Assembly: GCF_042658925.1 (NCBI RefSeq)
Contig: NZ_JBHSRF010000028.1
Span: 29,344 to 93,343, forward strand
Direction: 5' to 3'
Source: Sphaerisporangium aureirubrum
GTDB taxonomy: Bacteria > Actinomycetota > Actinomycetes > Streptosporangiales > Streptosporangiaceae
Length of the DNA stretch: 64,000 bases
Below are positions 1 through 7,962 of the stretch, piece by piece. Below the pieces are notes generated by a model. That model ran no database searches and was not told the origin of the DNA. It was given only the letters and a program-made list of their open reading frames with translations. How positions within the stretch are numbered: position 1 is the first letter of the stretch; every line of letters begins with the position of its first letter. Made by a program: the position numbers and the translations under genes.

Positions 1-167
1 GTCACAATGGGCACGGGAGTGGGTGTCGGGGAGGCGGCCGCGACCGGGGGACGCGCCGTCGCGGCGTCGAGCCCGCCGCCCGCCAGCAGGTGGGCGCCGG
101 CGGCACCGACGAACACTTGCAGCGCGGCGAGCGTCGCCACGGCAACCAAGCGTTCACGGCGCACCAC
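1..167 (-). CDS. N-terminal fragment of a secreted or membrane-anchored protein, possibly a D-Ala-D-Ala carboxypeptidase (PBP4 type)
   Basis: Only the first 55 codons are inside the window; the gene runs off the left edge. A GTG start at 167 follows GAAAGAGG at about 8 nt spacing. The product begins with two Arg-rich residues pairs, then a hydrophobic stretch of about 20 residues, then an Ala/Pro/Thr-rich segment, which is a typical signal peptide or anchor plus linker. The gene is divergent from ppa. In many actinobacteria the gene beside ppa encodes a D-alanyl-D-alanine carboxypeptidase (dacB/PBP4), which is the basis of the suggestion. No catalytic motif is visible in this fragment, so the function is inference from position only. 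Confidence 0.5.
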   Translation of the reverse strand, partial: MVRRERLVAVATLAALQVFVGAAGAHLLAGGGLDAATARPPVAAASPTPTPVPIV

Positions 168-224
168 GTCACCGACCTCTTTCCCGCATGCGTCATCCTG
201 GATATACGCCTACGAGACATTAAT

Positions 225-249
225 GCCCATCCGGGAGTGCCGGGTGGGC
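225..249 (+). other. Hairpin in the ppa leader
   Basis: A 10-bp stem (GCCCATCCGG pairing with CCGGGTGGGC, including one G-U pair) with a 5-nt loop lies 18 nt upstream of the ppa start codon and just before its ribosome-binding site. It could be a leader RNA element or chance in GC-rich DNA. Confidence 0.35.
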
Positions 250-267
250 GTGAGCGGAGGAACCGCG

Positions 268-777
268 GTGGAGTTCGACGTTGTCGTTGAGATCCCGAAA
301 GGGCAACGCAACAAGTACGAGGTGGATCACAAGACGGGACGGATCCGGCTGGACCGCCTGCTCTTCACCTCCACGCAGTACCCCGCCGACTACGGCTTCA
401 TCGAGGAGACCCTGGGTGAGGACGGCGACCCGCTGGACGCGCTGGTGCTCCTGCAGGAGCCCACTTTCCCCGGATGCCTGATCAGCTGCCGCGCGGTCGG
501 GATGTTCCGTATGACCGACGAGAAGGGCGGCGACGACAAGGTCCTCTGCGTGCCCGCCACCGACCCGCGCATGGAACACATCCGGGACATTCATCACGTT
601 CCGGAGTTCGACCGTCTGGAGATCCAGCATTTCTTCGAGGTCTACAAAGATCTAGAACCCGGCAAGTCCGTCGAAGGCGCCAACTGGGTGGGCCGGGTGG
701 AGGCCGAGCTGGAGATCCAGCGCTCCATCAAGCGCCATCTGGAGCACATCGCCACCGCGGATCCCGCGGACCACTGA
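268..777 (+). CDS. ppa: Inorganic pyrophosphatase (family I)
   Basis: Encodes a cytoplasmic Mg-dependent enzyme that hydrolyses pyrophosphate to two phosphates and so pulls biosynthetic reactions forward. The 169-aa product has the usual length of the bacterial family I enzyme. It starts with the typical VEIPKGQRNKYEVDH segment, contains the YPADYGFIEET region, the signature acidic cluster DGDPLDALVL with its metal-binding aspartates, and a C-terminal helix. The GTG start at 268 was chosen because GGAGG lies 7 nt upstream and the protein then begins exactly where the family begins; a longer in-frame extension back to position 7 is not family-like. Divergent from the partial gene at 1-167 and followed by a strong hairpin. 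Confidence 0.97.
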   Translation: MEFDVVVEIPKGQRNKYEVDHKTGRIRLDRLLFTSTQYPADYGFIEETLGEDGDPLDALVLLQEPTFPGCLISCRAVGMFRMTDEKGGDDKVLCVPATDPRMEHIRDIHHVPEFDRLEIQHFFEVYKDLEPGKSVEGANWVGRVEAELEIQRSIKRHLEHIATADPADH

Positions 778-786
778 GCGCACCGG

Positions 787-810
787 CGGCCCGGGCCATC
801 GCCCGGGCCG
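787..810 (+). terminator. Hairpin terminator after ppa
   Basis: Perfect 10-bp stem CGGCCCGGGC / GCCCGGGCCG with a CATC tetraloop, starting 9 nt after the ppa stop. There is no long T tract, which is common for GC-rich actinobacterial terminators. It may also serve the convergent gene ending at 836. Confidence 0.6.
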
Positions 811-835
811 TTCCGGTTTCCGGTGACGCACGGTC

Positions 836-1519
836 TCAGGACAGGCGCAACAGACGGGTGATCCACGGCCGCAGGTCGCCCTGGGGCGGCAGGGCGGCGC
901 GGGGGTAGGTGAAGACCGGGGCCTCGTGGCCGTAGGCGGCGTGGAGCTCGGCGGCCTTGCACCAGTCGGCGACGGTCCGTGCGGTGGCCCAGGCGGCCCC
1001 CAGGGCGGGCCGGGCGACCCGGTGACGTTCCCACACCCGCATGAGCGTCACGGTGGCCTGGGCGGCCGTGAAGCCGTCGTCGGGGTAGGCGGTGCCCGCG
1101 AGGTACGGCGCGGTCACCTGGCCCGCGAGGCGGGTGCCGAGCACCCAGGTCCAGTTGGAGATCACCAGGCCGAGCACCGGCCCGGGGACGGCGGCGGCGG
1201 CGCCGTACATCAGCTGCTGCCGCGGCCCGGTGAGGCGGCAGCCCGGCCAGAGCCAGCCGATGTCCCCGGGGATGTCGGCGCCCGCCAGCCAGCCGAGCAC
1301 CGCCAGGCCGCGGGCGGTCTGCAGGCGGCACAGTTCGAGCACGTCCCGGGACGTGCGCGGCGCCGGGCCGAGCCACACCGGCCAGTCGGCCCTGTGCACG
1401 CGGGGGGCGAGCCGGGCCAGCTCGGGCGGGACCGGCTGGGGGTACACCCGGGGCCCGAGGAGGGGGTCGTCCCGGACGGTGTACACGGGCGGCGCCCCCG
1501 CACTCAGAAGCGCCCCCAC
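836..1519 (-). CDS. Protein of unknown function, second gene of the sigma-factor operon
   Basis: I do not recognise a family in this 227-aa product. It is rich in Trp, Pro and Ala, lacks an obvious signal peptide, and has a possible hydrophobic helix in the middle (around LMYGAAAAVPGPVLGLVI). The start is uncertain. GTG at 1519 was chosen because it overlaps the 3' end of the upstream sigma-factor gene by 16 nt, a usual sign of translational coupling; the frame stays open back to 1699 only because that region is the 27-nt repeat of the upstream gene read in another frame. The tight overlap suggests that it is made together with the sigma factor and may act with it, but nothing in the sequence shows how. 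Confidence 0.6.
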   Translation of the reverse strand: MGALLSAGAPPVYTVRDDPLLGPRVYPQPVPPELARLAPRVHRADWPVWLGPAPRTSRDVLELCRLQTARGLAVLGWLAGADIPGDIGWLWPGCRLTGPRQQLMYGAAAAVPGPVLGLVISNWTWVLGTRLAGQVTAPYLAGTAYPDDGFTAAQATVTLMRVWERHRVARPALGAAWATARTVADWCKAAELHAAYGHEAPVFTYPRAALPPQGDLRPWITRLLRLS

Positions 1520-3156
1520 GCCCCGGACGCGCCTCGCCCCGCCCCGAGACCGGCCCACCGCGACCCGGAACCGGCCTGGGACATCTGAGCCCCGGAACCG
1601 ATCTGGGACATCCGCGCGGCGGAACCGATCTGGGACATCCGCCCGGCGGAACCGGCCTGGGACATCCGCGCGGCGGCCAGCCTGGCCCAGGGCGCCCACG
1701 CGGCGCGCGACCGGGGGAGGAACGCCGCCTCGGAGGCCGGGGCCGTGGGCGCGGGGGACCGGAAGGCCGTCGCGCCGACGGTGCCGCTGGGGCAGGGGGT
1801 CGCGCGGCGGCGGTGCGGCTTCACCGTGGGGTCCAGGCGGGGCGAGGCGGTCGGCTGGGACGGGGTCAGGGTCGGCGGGGCCGTGGGAAGGCTCGCCGTG
1901 GGCGGCGCGGCGGGCGGCGACGGGGTGGGGCGGGCCGTCGGCGGGCGAGGCGTGGCATGGGGCGGGGCGGACGGCGGCTGGGGCCTCGGGGGCGGGATCG
2001 GGACCGGCGGCGGGGTCGACGGGGTGGGGGTCGCGCGGCGGCGGGCGGCGTACGGGACGGTGCCGTGGCGGGAGGCCGACGGGCTGCCGGCGATCGGGGT
2101 GAGGGTCGGCCGGACCGCGCTCGGGGTGCCCCGCCGGGGGGGTTCCGTGGCCGTGCCCGCGCCGCCGGCCCCGGAGCCGGCGGACGGCGGCAGGGACACG
2201 CCGCCGGGGAGGGCGGCGGACACGGGGGCGGTGGCGCCGAGGATCTCGTTGACGAGGACTAGGGCCGCGCTGACGATCGCGACCGCCGCCACAACGCCCG
2301 CCAGAAGGCGAGGACGCCGCCTGGTCCCTTTGGGGTCCGGAACGGGAAACCCGTCACCGTCGAGCAGGCCGGTGCGGCGGGCGACGAACCGGCGGTAGGG
2401 GACGAGCTCGGGGTCGATGAAGCAGCTCATCACCCGGACCCGCAGCGTCTCGGGCAGCACGGGGGCCGGGAGCAGCTCGAAGACCTTGGCGGCGGACACC
2501 TGGCGCTCGCCGTGCGGGGAGCAGTCGTCGCACTCGGCGACGTGCAGGAGGAGCAGGGCGCGCGCCTCGTCGTCCAGCACGCCGTCCCGCCCCGCCAGCA
2601 GGGCGTCGCGGTCGGGGCAGACCCCGGAGGGGGCCCGCGCGACGATCTCGGTGGTGACGAGGTCCTGGAGCCGCAGCGAGGCGGTGTCCCGCAGTTCCTC
2701 GGCCTGCTCGGGACCGATGCCGAGCACGGCGGGGAGCTCGGTCTCGGGGATGCCGTGCCGGGTGAGGAGGTCGAGGACCTCCCGCTCGTCGTCGGGCAGG
2801 CCCTCGACGGCCGCGATGGCCACCAGCCGTAGTTCGGCGTCCTCCCCCGTGGCGGGCACGGGCACGCCGGGCACGGTGGCGTCGCGGTCGGTGAGGGGCA
2901 GCGCCTGCCTGCGGCGCATGCACTCTCCCCGGGCCAGGGCGTACAGCCAGGCGCGGAGCCGGTCGTGGCCGGCGAGCGCGTGGACGTGCGCCTCGGCCGC
3001 GATCAGCGTGTCGCGCAGCGCGACCCCGGCGCCGTCGGTGTTCGCGAGCAGAGCCCACGCGTACCTGTAGATGCCCTCGGCGTAGGTGTCGTACAGGGTG
3101 GCGAGAGCACCGGGTTCGCGGGCGCGCAGGGCCTCGACCAGGACACTGTCATTCAT
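1504..3156 (-). CDS. ECF-type RNA polymerase sigma factor fused to a zinc-finger-like segment, a membrane helix and a long Pro-rich tail
   Basis: The 550-aa product begins with sigma region 2 (about residues 1-85) and region 4 (about 105-170), as in ECF sigma factors. It then has HVAECDDC (His205, Cys209, Cys212), the HxxxCxxC pattern of zinc-binding anti-sigma domains, a membrane helix at about 284-304, and a tail of some 240 residues rich in Pro, Thr and Ala. The tail ends in four 9-residue repeats. The layout suggests a sigma factor covalently linked to its own membrane-bound anti-sigma-like module with the tail outside the cell; that topology is inferred. ATG at 3156 follows GGTGAC. The downstream gene overlaps its 3' end. 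The first zinc-binding residue of a full ZAS motif may be missing. Confidence 0.85.
   Translation of the reverse strand: MNDSVLVEALRAREPGALATLYDTYAEGIYRYAWALLANTDGAGVALRDTLIAAEAHVHALAGHDRLRAWLYALARGECMRRRQALPLTDRDATVPGVPVPATGEDAELRLVAIAAVEGLPDDEREVLDLLTRHGIPETELPAVLGIGPEQAEELRDTASLRLQDLVTTEIVARAPSGVCPDRDALLAGRDGVLDDEARALLLLHVAECDDCSPHGERQVSAAKVFELLPAPVLPETLRVRVMSCFIDPELVPYRRFVARRTGLLDGDGFPVPDPKGTRRRPRLLAGVVAAVAIVSAALVLVNEILGATAPVSAALPGGVSLPPSAGSGAGGAGTATEPPRRGTPSAVRPTLTPIAGSPSASRHGTVPYAARRRATPTPSTPPPVPIPPPRPQPPSAPPHATPRPPTARPTPSPPAAPPTASLPTAPPTLTPSQPTASPRLDPTVKPHRRRATPCPSGTVGATAFRSPAPTAPASEAAFLPRSRAAWAPWARLAAARMSQAGSAGRMSQIGSAARMSQIGSGAQMSQAGSGSRWAGLGAGRGASGAWGRF
1566..1673 (-). repeat. Four tandem 27-bp units inside the sigma-factor gene
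   Basis: Four head-to-tail 27-bp units begin at 1566, 1593, 1620 and 1647. Each encodes a 9-residue unit related to MSQIGSAAR in the C-terminal tail of the sigma factor. The units differ at only a few bases, so this is a young coding minisatellite. Confidence 0.9.
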
Positions 3157-3418
3157 GTCACCGACAGTAAATGCTCGGTAACTGTTGTCTCCAGCGTTTC
3201 CCGCATGATGACCTGCGTTGTGTTAATACCGTAATGAAAGAGCGCAAGGCAGTTCGCCGGGATTTCTCCCCGCTATCGGTATCAGCGCGGCGAAACCGGA
3301 GATTCTTCCTATCGAGCCACCGGTACCCACCAGACCCAGCGGATGGTGACATCGTGCCGTTTCAGGTGCTTTACCCGGGGGCGTGGGCGATGCACATAAT
3401 CCGCGAGCCGTCCACCCG

Positions 3419-4519
3419 TCACGGCAACGCGTGCAGCCCGGCGTCCGCGCATCCCCGGACCAGCCGCTCCAGCCCGAACGCCTCCACCGGCCCCACCGCG
3501 CCCGGCCCGGCCACCCCGTCGGCCGCGGCGGTGACGGCGCCCCACGCCAGGATCCTGGCCGTCACGTCGTAGGGATCGCCCCCGCTCAGCTCCACCGCGG
3601 ACAGCCTGGTCCCGTCCCGGTCGTACGCCTCGGCCACCACCAGGGTGGCGAGGCCGGACACCGCGGGCGTCCCGTCCCGGTCGGCCGAGCGGATCACCCG
3701 GTCGGCCACCGCCTCGGTGACCCGCTTGGCGCCGGGGATCGCCGCGACGTACGGCGTGGCGCGGGCCACGACCCCGGCGACGCGGGTGAGGCCGCCGAGC
3801 CATCCCATATAGACGTTCACCTCGCGCAAACCGGAATGCGTGCGCGGCAGCGCGAAATGTTCCAATGCGCCGATCGACAACCCGTGCCGCCTGCGGCCGT
3901 TCACGAGAAAAACTCGTGTACGCCCGTGTTGGTGCAGAATTCGGCCGTCCCGGAAGCTGTACATCGGTTCGAGTATCGCCCCGAGCGCGGACGCGCGGGT
4001 GCCCGTACTGGCCCTGCGGGCGATATTCCCCTGGACGAAATAGCCGATGTCCACGCGCACCGCGTCGTCCCCGGCCTTCTTCAGGGCCAGTGCGGCGGCG
4101 ACGTTCCCCGGCACGTAGTCGTACCCGAACGCGGTGATCAGCGTGGCCCCGGCGGCCGCGGCGGCCGGGCCGTACCGCTGGAAGATCCGCCGGATGAACG
4201 TCGGCTCCCCCGTCGAGTCCAGGTACACCCCGCCGGCCTGGATGGTGGCCTCGACCGCGGGCTCGCCCCAGCGGGTGAACGGCCCCACGGTGGAGATCAG
4301 CACGCCGCCGGGCCTGACGAGCCGCCGTACCGTGGCGGGGCGGTCGACGTCGGCCACCACGGTGGGCAGTTCGACCGGCAGCGAGGAGGCCAGCGCCTCA
4401 AGCCTGGCCTGGTCGCGGCCCGCGAGCACCGGGTGGACGCCGTGCGCCAGCAGGGCCCGCGCGGTGAGCCGCCCGGTGTACCCGGTGGCGCCGAAAAGGA
4501 CAATCCGGGGGGATGTCAT
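3419..4519 (-). CDS. Saccharopine dehydrogenase-like / trans-acting enoyl reductase family protein
   Basis: The 366-aa product opens with a Rossmann NAD(P)-binding motif (LFGATGYTGRL, residues about 7-17), then ADVDRPATV and the GPFTRWGEP region typical of the saccharopine-dehydrogenase-like family that includes mycobacterial trans-acting enoyl reductases. It is probably a cytoplasmic NADP-dependent oxidoreductase acting on an acyl or lipid substrate; the substrate cannot be told. The ATG at 4519 places the Rossmann motif at the N-terminus as in relatives; GGGGAG lies about 14 nt upstream. It lies 86 nt downstream of the lipoprotein gene on the same strand, so the two may be co-transcribed. 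Confidence 0.85.
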   Translation of the reverse strand: MTSPRIVLFGATGYTGRLTARALLAHGVHPVLAGRDQARLEALASSLPVELPTVVADVDRPATVRRLVRPGGVLISTVGPFTRWGEPAVEATIQAGGVYLDSTGEPTFIRRIFQRYGPAAAAAGATLITAFGYDYVPGNVAAALALKKAGDDAVRVDIGYFVQGNIARRASTGTRASALGAILEPMYSFRDGRILHQHGRTRVFLVNGRRRHGLSIGALEHFALPRTHSGLREVNVYMGWLGGLTRVAGVVARATPYVAAIPGAKRVTEAVADRVIRSADRDGTPAVSGLATLVVAEAYDRDGTRLSAVELSGGDPYDVTARILAWGAVTAAADGVAGPGAVGPVEAFGLERLVRGCADAGLHALP

Positions 4520-4605
4520 GTAATTACCGTAACTCCCCGGTGATTTCAAGATCCATAGCGGGGCGGCGGGGTCGCCCCGCGCTTCCGCGACCGCCGGTCC
4601 GGCGC

Positions 4606-5430
4606 TCACGGCCGGTGATCCTCCGGCATGGCCTGATTCCCCCGGTCGTTGACGAACGGCGGCGTCTTCGGCTTGCCCGTCGTCGGCACGGCCGCCCCGC
4701 TCAGCGCCAGTTCCTCGTACGGCCGGGCGCTGGACCCCCAGGTGCGCGCGGCGACCTCCGTGCGCGCCACCGGCCCGGCGGCGTTCAGGCCGTCCACGGT
4801 GAGCACGAAGCGGCGAGGCGTGCCCGCCCGCACGTCGTCCACGTAGGTGCTGGCCCCGCCGAGCAGCCTGCCGTCCTTGTCGCGCAGCAGCGCGGTCACC
4901 ACCAGGCTGGTCGCGGCCTTCTGGTACGGATTGGCCACCGCCCCGGTCACGAGGTACGACCCGTTGCCGAGCTTCTCGGTGTTGGCCGCCGAGACCGGGA
5001 ACGGCACGAACGCCGACGGGATGCGCGCCGCGCGCCGCCACTTGGCCGGGGTGAACGTCAGCTTGACCTGGGCCGGCTTGGCCGACGCCATGGCCTGCCC
5101 GCTGAACCTCAGCGCCCCGGAGGGCGGCACGGCGTCCAGCGGCTGCTCGGTGCGGACGACCTCTTTGCCCGCCGCGTCCTTCCCGACCACGGTCGCCGCG
5201 ACGTTCTCCCCGAAATGCCATCGGTTGGGGTTGCTGATGACGCCCGCCCAGGTGACCACGAAGCCACCCGTCCCCTGGGTGACCGAGGAGGTCTGCTCCT
5301 TGATCACGAGCGGCTTCAGGCCCTTCTTGGGCGCGGGCTCGTCCGCGCCGCACCCGGCGAACAACGCCGCCACCGCGACGAGCCCTAGCCCGAGTCCGCG
5401 TGCTGTCGTGTTTCGACTACGCTGGGTCAC
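4606..5430 (-). CDS. Secreted lipoprotein with FxLYD-like domains
   Basis: A 274-aa product with an N-terminal signal peptide (charged start, hydrophobic core) ending in the lipobox LFAGC, so the mature protein would be lipid-anchored at the outer face of the membrane. Two segments read like the FxLYD fold found in actinobacterial lipoproteins: a strand ending in GVISNPNRWHF and, later, VTGAVANPYQKAATSLV. These domains usually mediate binding rather than catalysis. GTG at 5430 is the only start that keeps the full signal peptide. Function is unknown; the assignment as a lipoprotein is firm. Confidence 0.82.
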   Translation of the reverse strand: MTQRSRNTTARGLGLGLVAVAALFAGCGADEPAPKKGLKPLVIKEQTSSVTQGTGGFVVTWAGVISNPNRWHFGENVAATVVGKDAAGKEVVRTEQPLDAVPPSGALRFSGQAMASAKPAQVKLTFTPAKWRRAARIPSAFVPFPVSAANTEKLGNGSYLVTGAVANPYQKAATSLVVTALLRDKDGRLLGGASTYVDDVRAGTPRRFVLTVDGLNAAGPVARTEVAARTWGSSARPYEELALSGAAVPTTGKPKTPPFVNDRGNQAMPEDHRP

Positions 5431-5548
5431 AAGGCCGTCATAGCCCGGTTAGTCGGGCGTGACTCCTCCGACACGCGCGAGCCAGGCGAAGTTTTACGGT
5501 TCCAACCCTCCGAAACCACCCACCCGGCCCTTTTCGATCACCGGCGAC

Positions 5549-7159
5549 TCACCGGCGGCGCACCACCCGGGCCTCGTCCCAGACCGGCTCGGGCGACTCG
5601 TACACCCGGCCGTCGGAGCCGAACACCAGGAAGCGATCGAAGTCCGCGGCGAACCAACGGTCGTGCGTCACGGCCAGCACCGTGCCCGCGAACTGGTTCA
5701 AACCGTCCTGCAGGGCCTCGGCGCTGGCCAGGTCGAGGTTGTCGGTCGGCTCGTCCAGCAGCAGGAGCGTCGCGCCGGACAGCTCCAGCAGCAGGATCTG
5801 CAGCCGGGCCTGCTGCCCGCCGGACAGCGTCTCGAACCGCTGCTCGGCGATGCCGCCCGCCAGCTCGTAACGGGCCAGTGCCTTCATCGCCTCGTTCTTC
5901 AGCCGGGCGTGCTCGGTCATCACGATCTCGCACGGCGTGCGCCCGCGCAGGTCGGGCCGGGCGTGCGTCTGGGCGAAGTGGCCGGGCACCACCCGCGCGC
6001 CGAGGCGCATCGTCCCGGTGTGCGCCACCGGTTCGTCCGCGACCAGGCGCAGGAAGTGGGACTTGCCCGAGCCGTTCGACCCGAGCACCGCGACCCGCTC
6101 GCCGTACCAGACTTCCAGGTCGAACGGCCGCATCAGGCCGGTGAGCTCCAGGCTCTCGCAGATCACGGCGCGCTTGCCGGTACGGCCACCGCGCAGCCGC
6201 ATGCTGATCATCTGGTCCTTGGGCGCCTCCTCGGGCGGCCCGGCCTCCTCGAACCGCCGCAGCCGCGTCTGCGCCGCGTGGTAGGCCGGGGCCATGCCGT
6301 CGTTGTACGTCGCCTTCTGCTTGAGCATGGCGACCAGACGCTTGATCTTCGCGTGCTCCTCGTCCCACCTACGGCGCAGCTCGTCCAGGCGCGCGTTGCG
6401 CTCGCGGCGCGCCTCGGCGTACGTCGCGAAGCCGCCGCCGTGGATCCACACCCCCCCGGACTCGACCGTGACGATGCGGTCGGCGGAGTTGGCGAGCAAC
6501 TGACGGTCGTGCGACACCATCAGCACCGTCTTGTCGGTCTCGCGCAGCGCCTGCTCCAGCCACAGCTTGCCGGGCACGTCGAGGTAGTTGTCCGGCTCGT
6601 CGAGCAGCAGCACCTGGTCGGGGCCGCGCAGCAGCGCCTCCAGCACCAGCCGTTTCTGCTCGCCGCCCGACAGGGTGTTCACCTCGCGGTACTTCACGTT
6701 GTCGTACGGCGCCCCGATGGCCGCCATCGTGCAGGTGTCCCAGAGCACCTCGATGTCGTAGCCGCCCGCGTCGGTGTAGTCGGTGATGGCCTGGGCATAG
6801 CGCATCTGCGTCTTGACGTCGTCGCGCTCCATCATGGCGAGCTCGGCGTCGTCGAGGCGGCGCGCGGCCTCGCGCACGCGGTCGGGGGCGACCGACAGCA
6901 GGAGCTGGTGCACGGTGCTGCCGTCGCGCAGGCCGCCGATGAACTGGCGCATCACACCGAGCCCGCCGGAACTCACGACGCTGCCCTCGACGGCGCGGAT
7001 GTCGCCCGCGATGAGGCGCATCAGGGTGGTCTTGCCCGCGCCGTTCGGCCCGACCAGCGCGGCCTTCACGCCCTCGCCGATCCGGAAGGACACCTCGTTC
7101 AGCAACGGGCGGCCGTCCGGCAGTACGTAGGTCAGCCGGCCTACCTCGACATGTGCCAC
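5549..7159 (-). CDS. ABC-F family ATPase with two nucleotide-binding domains
   Basis: The 536-aa product carries two ABC cassettes joined by a charged linker and no membrane segments. Cassette 1 has Walker A GPNGAGKTT, signature LSGGEQKR and Walker B VLLLDEPDNYLD; cassette 2 has GSNGSGKSH, LSGGQQAR and LLLLDEPTDNLD. ABC-F proteins act on the ribosome as translation factors or antibiotic-protection proteins rather than as transporters; which role applies here cannot be told. GTG at 7159 was chosen because GGAGGGG lies about 7 nt upstream and the first cassette follows at once. It is followed downstream by the lipoprotein gene and preceded by a TetR gene on the same strand. Confidence 0.92.
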   Translation of the reverse strand: MAHVEVGRLTYVLPDGRPLLNEVSFRIGEGVKAALVGPNGAGKTTLMRLIAGDIRAVEGSVVSSGGLGVMRQFIGGLRDGSTVHQLLLSVAPDRVREAARRLDDAELAMMERDDVKTQMRYAQAITDYTDAGGYDIEVLWDTCTMAAIGAPYDNVKYREVNTLSGGEQKRLVLEALLRGPDQVLLLDEPDNYLDVPGKLWLEQALRETDKTVLMVSHDRQLLANSADRIVTVESGGVWIHGGGFATYAEARRERNARLDELRRRWDEEHAKIKRLVAMLKQKATYNDGMAPAYHAAQTRLRRFEEAGPPEEAPKDQMISMRLRGGRTGKRAVICESLELTGLMRPFDLEVWYGERVAVLGSNGSGKSHFLRLVADEPVAHTGTMRLGARVVPGHFAQTHARPDLRGRTPCEIVMTEHARLKNEAMKALARYELAGGIAEQRFETLSGGQQARLQILLLELSGATLLLLDEPTDNLDLASAEALQDGLNQFAGTVLAVTHDRWFAADFDRFLVFGSDGRVYESPEPVWDEARVVRRR

Positions 7160-7216
7160 GACGATCCCCTCCACTGCTCCTCGCGGAGAGTACCTAGCGC
7201 GACCGGCTCGACGCAC

Positions 7217-7798
7217 CTAGATATCGGCCGCGCGCGGGCGCAGCCCGTCGAGGACGATCGCCGCCGCGCGGGCCTGGACCTCGCGCCCGGCGTGCTCGCC
7301 CGCGCGGGAGACGCCGACCATCAGCGCCAGCAGCTCGGCGACCCCGACGTCGGGCCGCACCGCGCCGTCGCGCTGGGCCCGGGCCAGCAGCCGTTCCAGC
7401 GCGGACCGCATGCGGGCGCCGAACTCCGCGGTGGTGCCGCCGACGTCCACGCCGGCCTCGGCCAGCGCGCCGGTGTAGGCGTTCTTGCCGCCGGCCTGCT
7501 CCACCACGTGGGTGAAGAAGCCGAACAGCGCGGCCCCGGCGTCCCGCGCGTCCGCCAGGGCGTCGGCCTGCTCGGCCAGGCGGCGCAGGTGGTCGACCAG
7601 GACGGCCGCGAGAAGCGCCTCCTTGGTCGGGAAGTGCCGGAACACGGTGCCGATGCCCACCCCGGCCGCGCGCGCGACCTCGTCGGTGGAGGCGCCGGTG
7701 CCCTTGGCCGCGAAGACCTCCTCGGCCGCCGCGAGGACCCGGGCCCGGTTGCGGCGGGCGTCCGCGCGCAGCGGTCTGCTCGCCCCGGCCGAAGTCAT
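7217..7798 (-). CDS. TetR-family transcriptional regulator
   Basis: A 193-aa DNA-binding repressor with the N-terminal TetR helix-turn-helix at about residues 15-60 (TDEVARAAGVGIGTVFRHFPTKEAL) and an all-helical ligand-binding C-terminal half. The ligand is unknown. It starts at ATG 7798 and is divergent from the MFS transporter at 7963, which is its most likely target. The region between them holds the short inverted repeat GGAAA-N6-TTTCC (7838-7853), which could be an operator. Confidence 0.92.
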   Translation of the reverse strand: MTSAGASRPLRADARRNRARVLAAAEEVFAAKGTGASTDEVARAAGVGIGTVFRHFPTKEALLAAVLVDHLRRLAEQADALADARDAGAALFGFFTHVVEQAGGKNAYTGALAEAGVDVGGTTAEFGARMRSALERLLARAQRDGAVRPDVGVAELLALMVGVSRAGEHAGREVQARAAAIVLDGLRPRAADI

Positions 7799-7871
7799 GC
7801 CCCGATCCTAAGCCGCGCCGCGGGCCGTCCCCGTGCCGGAAAATACGCTTTCCCCGCGCCGTCCGTGGCCG

Positions 7872-7884
7872 TAGTGTCACGCGT
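7872..7884 (+). promoter_or_regulatory. Possible leaderless promoter -10 element before an ATG with a blocked frame
   Basis: TAGTGT at 7872-7877 is followed by exactly 7 nt and then ATG at 7885, the spacing of leaderless actinobacterial promoters. That ATG opens the MFS reading frame but meets TGA after five codons. Confidence 0.4.
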
Positions 7885-7962
7885 ATGAGACGACGACATT
7901 GATCCACACCTGAGGCGGGCCTCGCCCGCAGGCTGTACACGTACGCGTTCCTCGACGACCTC

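Noticed and set aside
3171..3572. Plus-strand frame of 133 codons upstream of the sigma-factor gene
   Set aside because: It has no ribosome-binding site and runs into the antisense of the reductase gene; the intergenic part (3157-3418) is more probably promoter DNA.
5459..7888. Very long plus-strand open frame (809 codons) over the ABC-F and TetR genes
   Set aside because: It is antisense to two well-recognised genes, is extremely rich in His, Gln, Arg and Gly, and has no ribosome-binding site. High GC keeps such frames open by chance.
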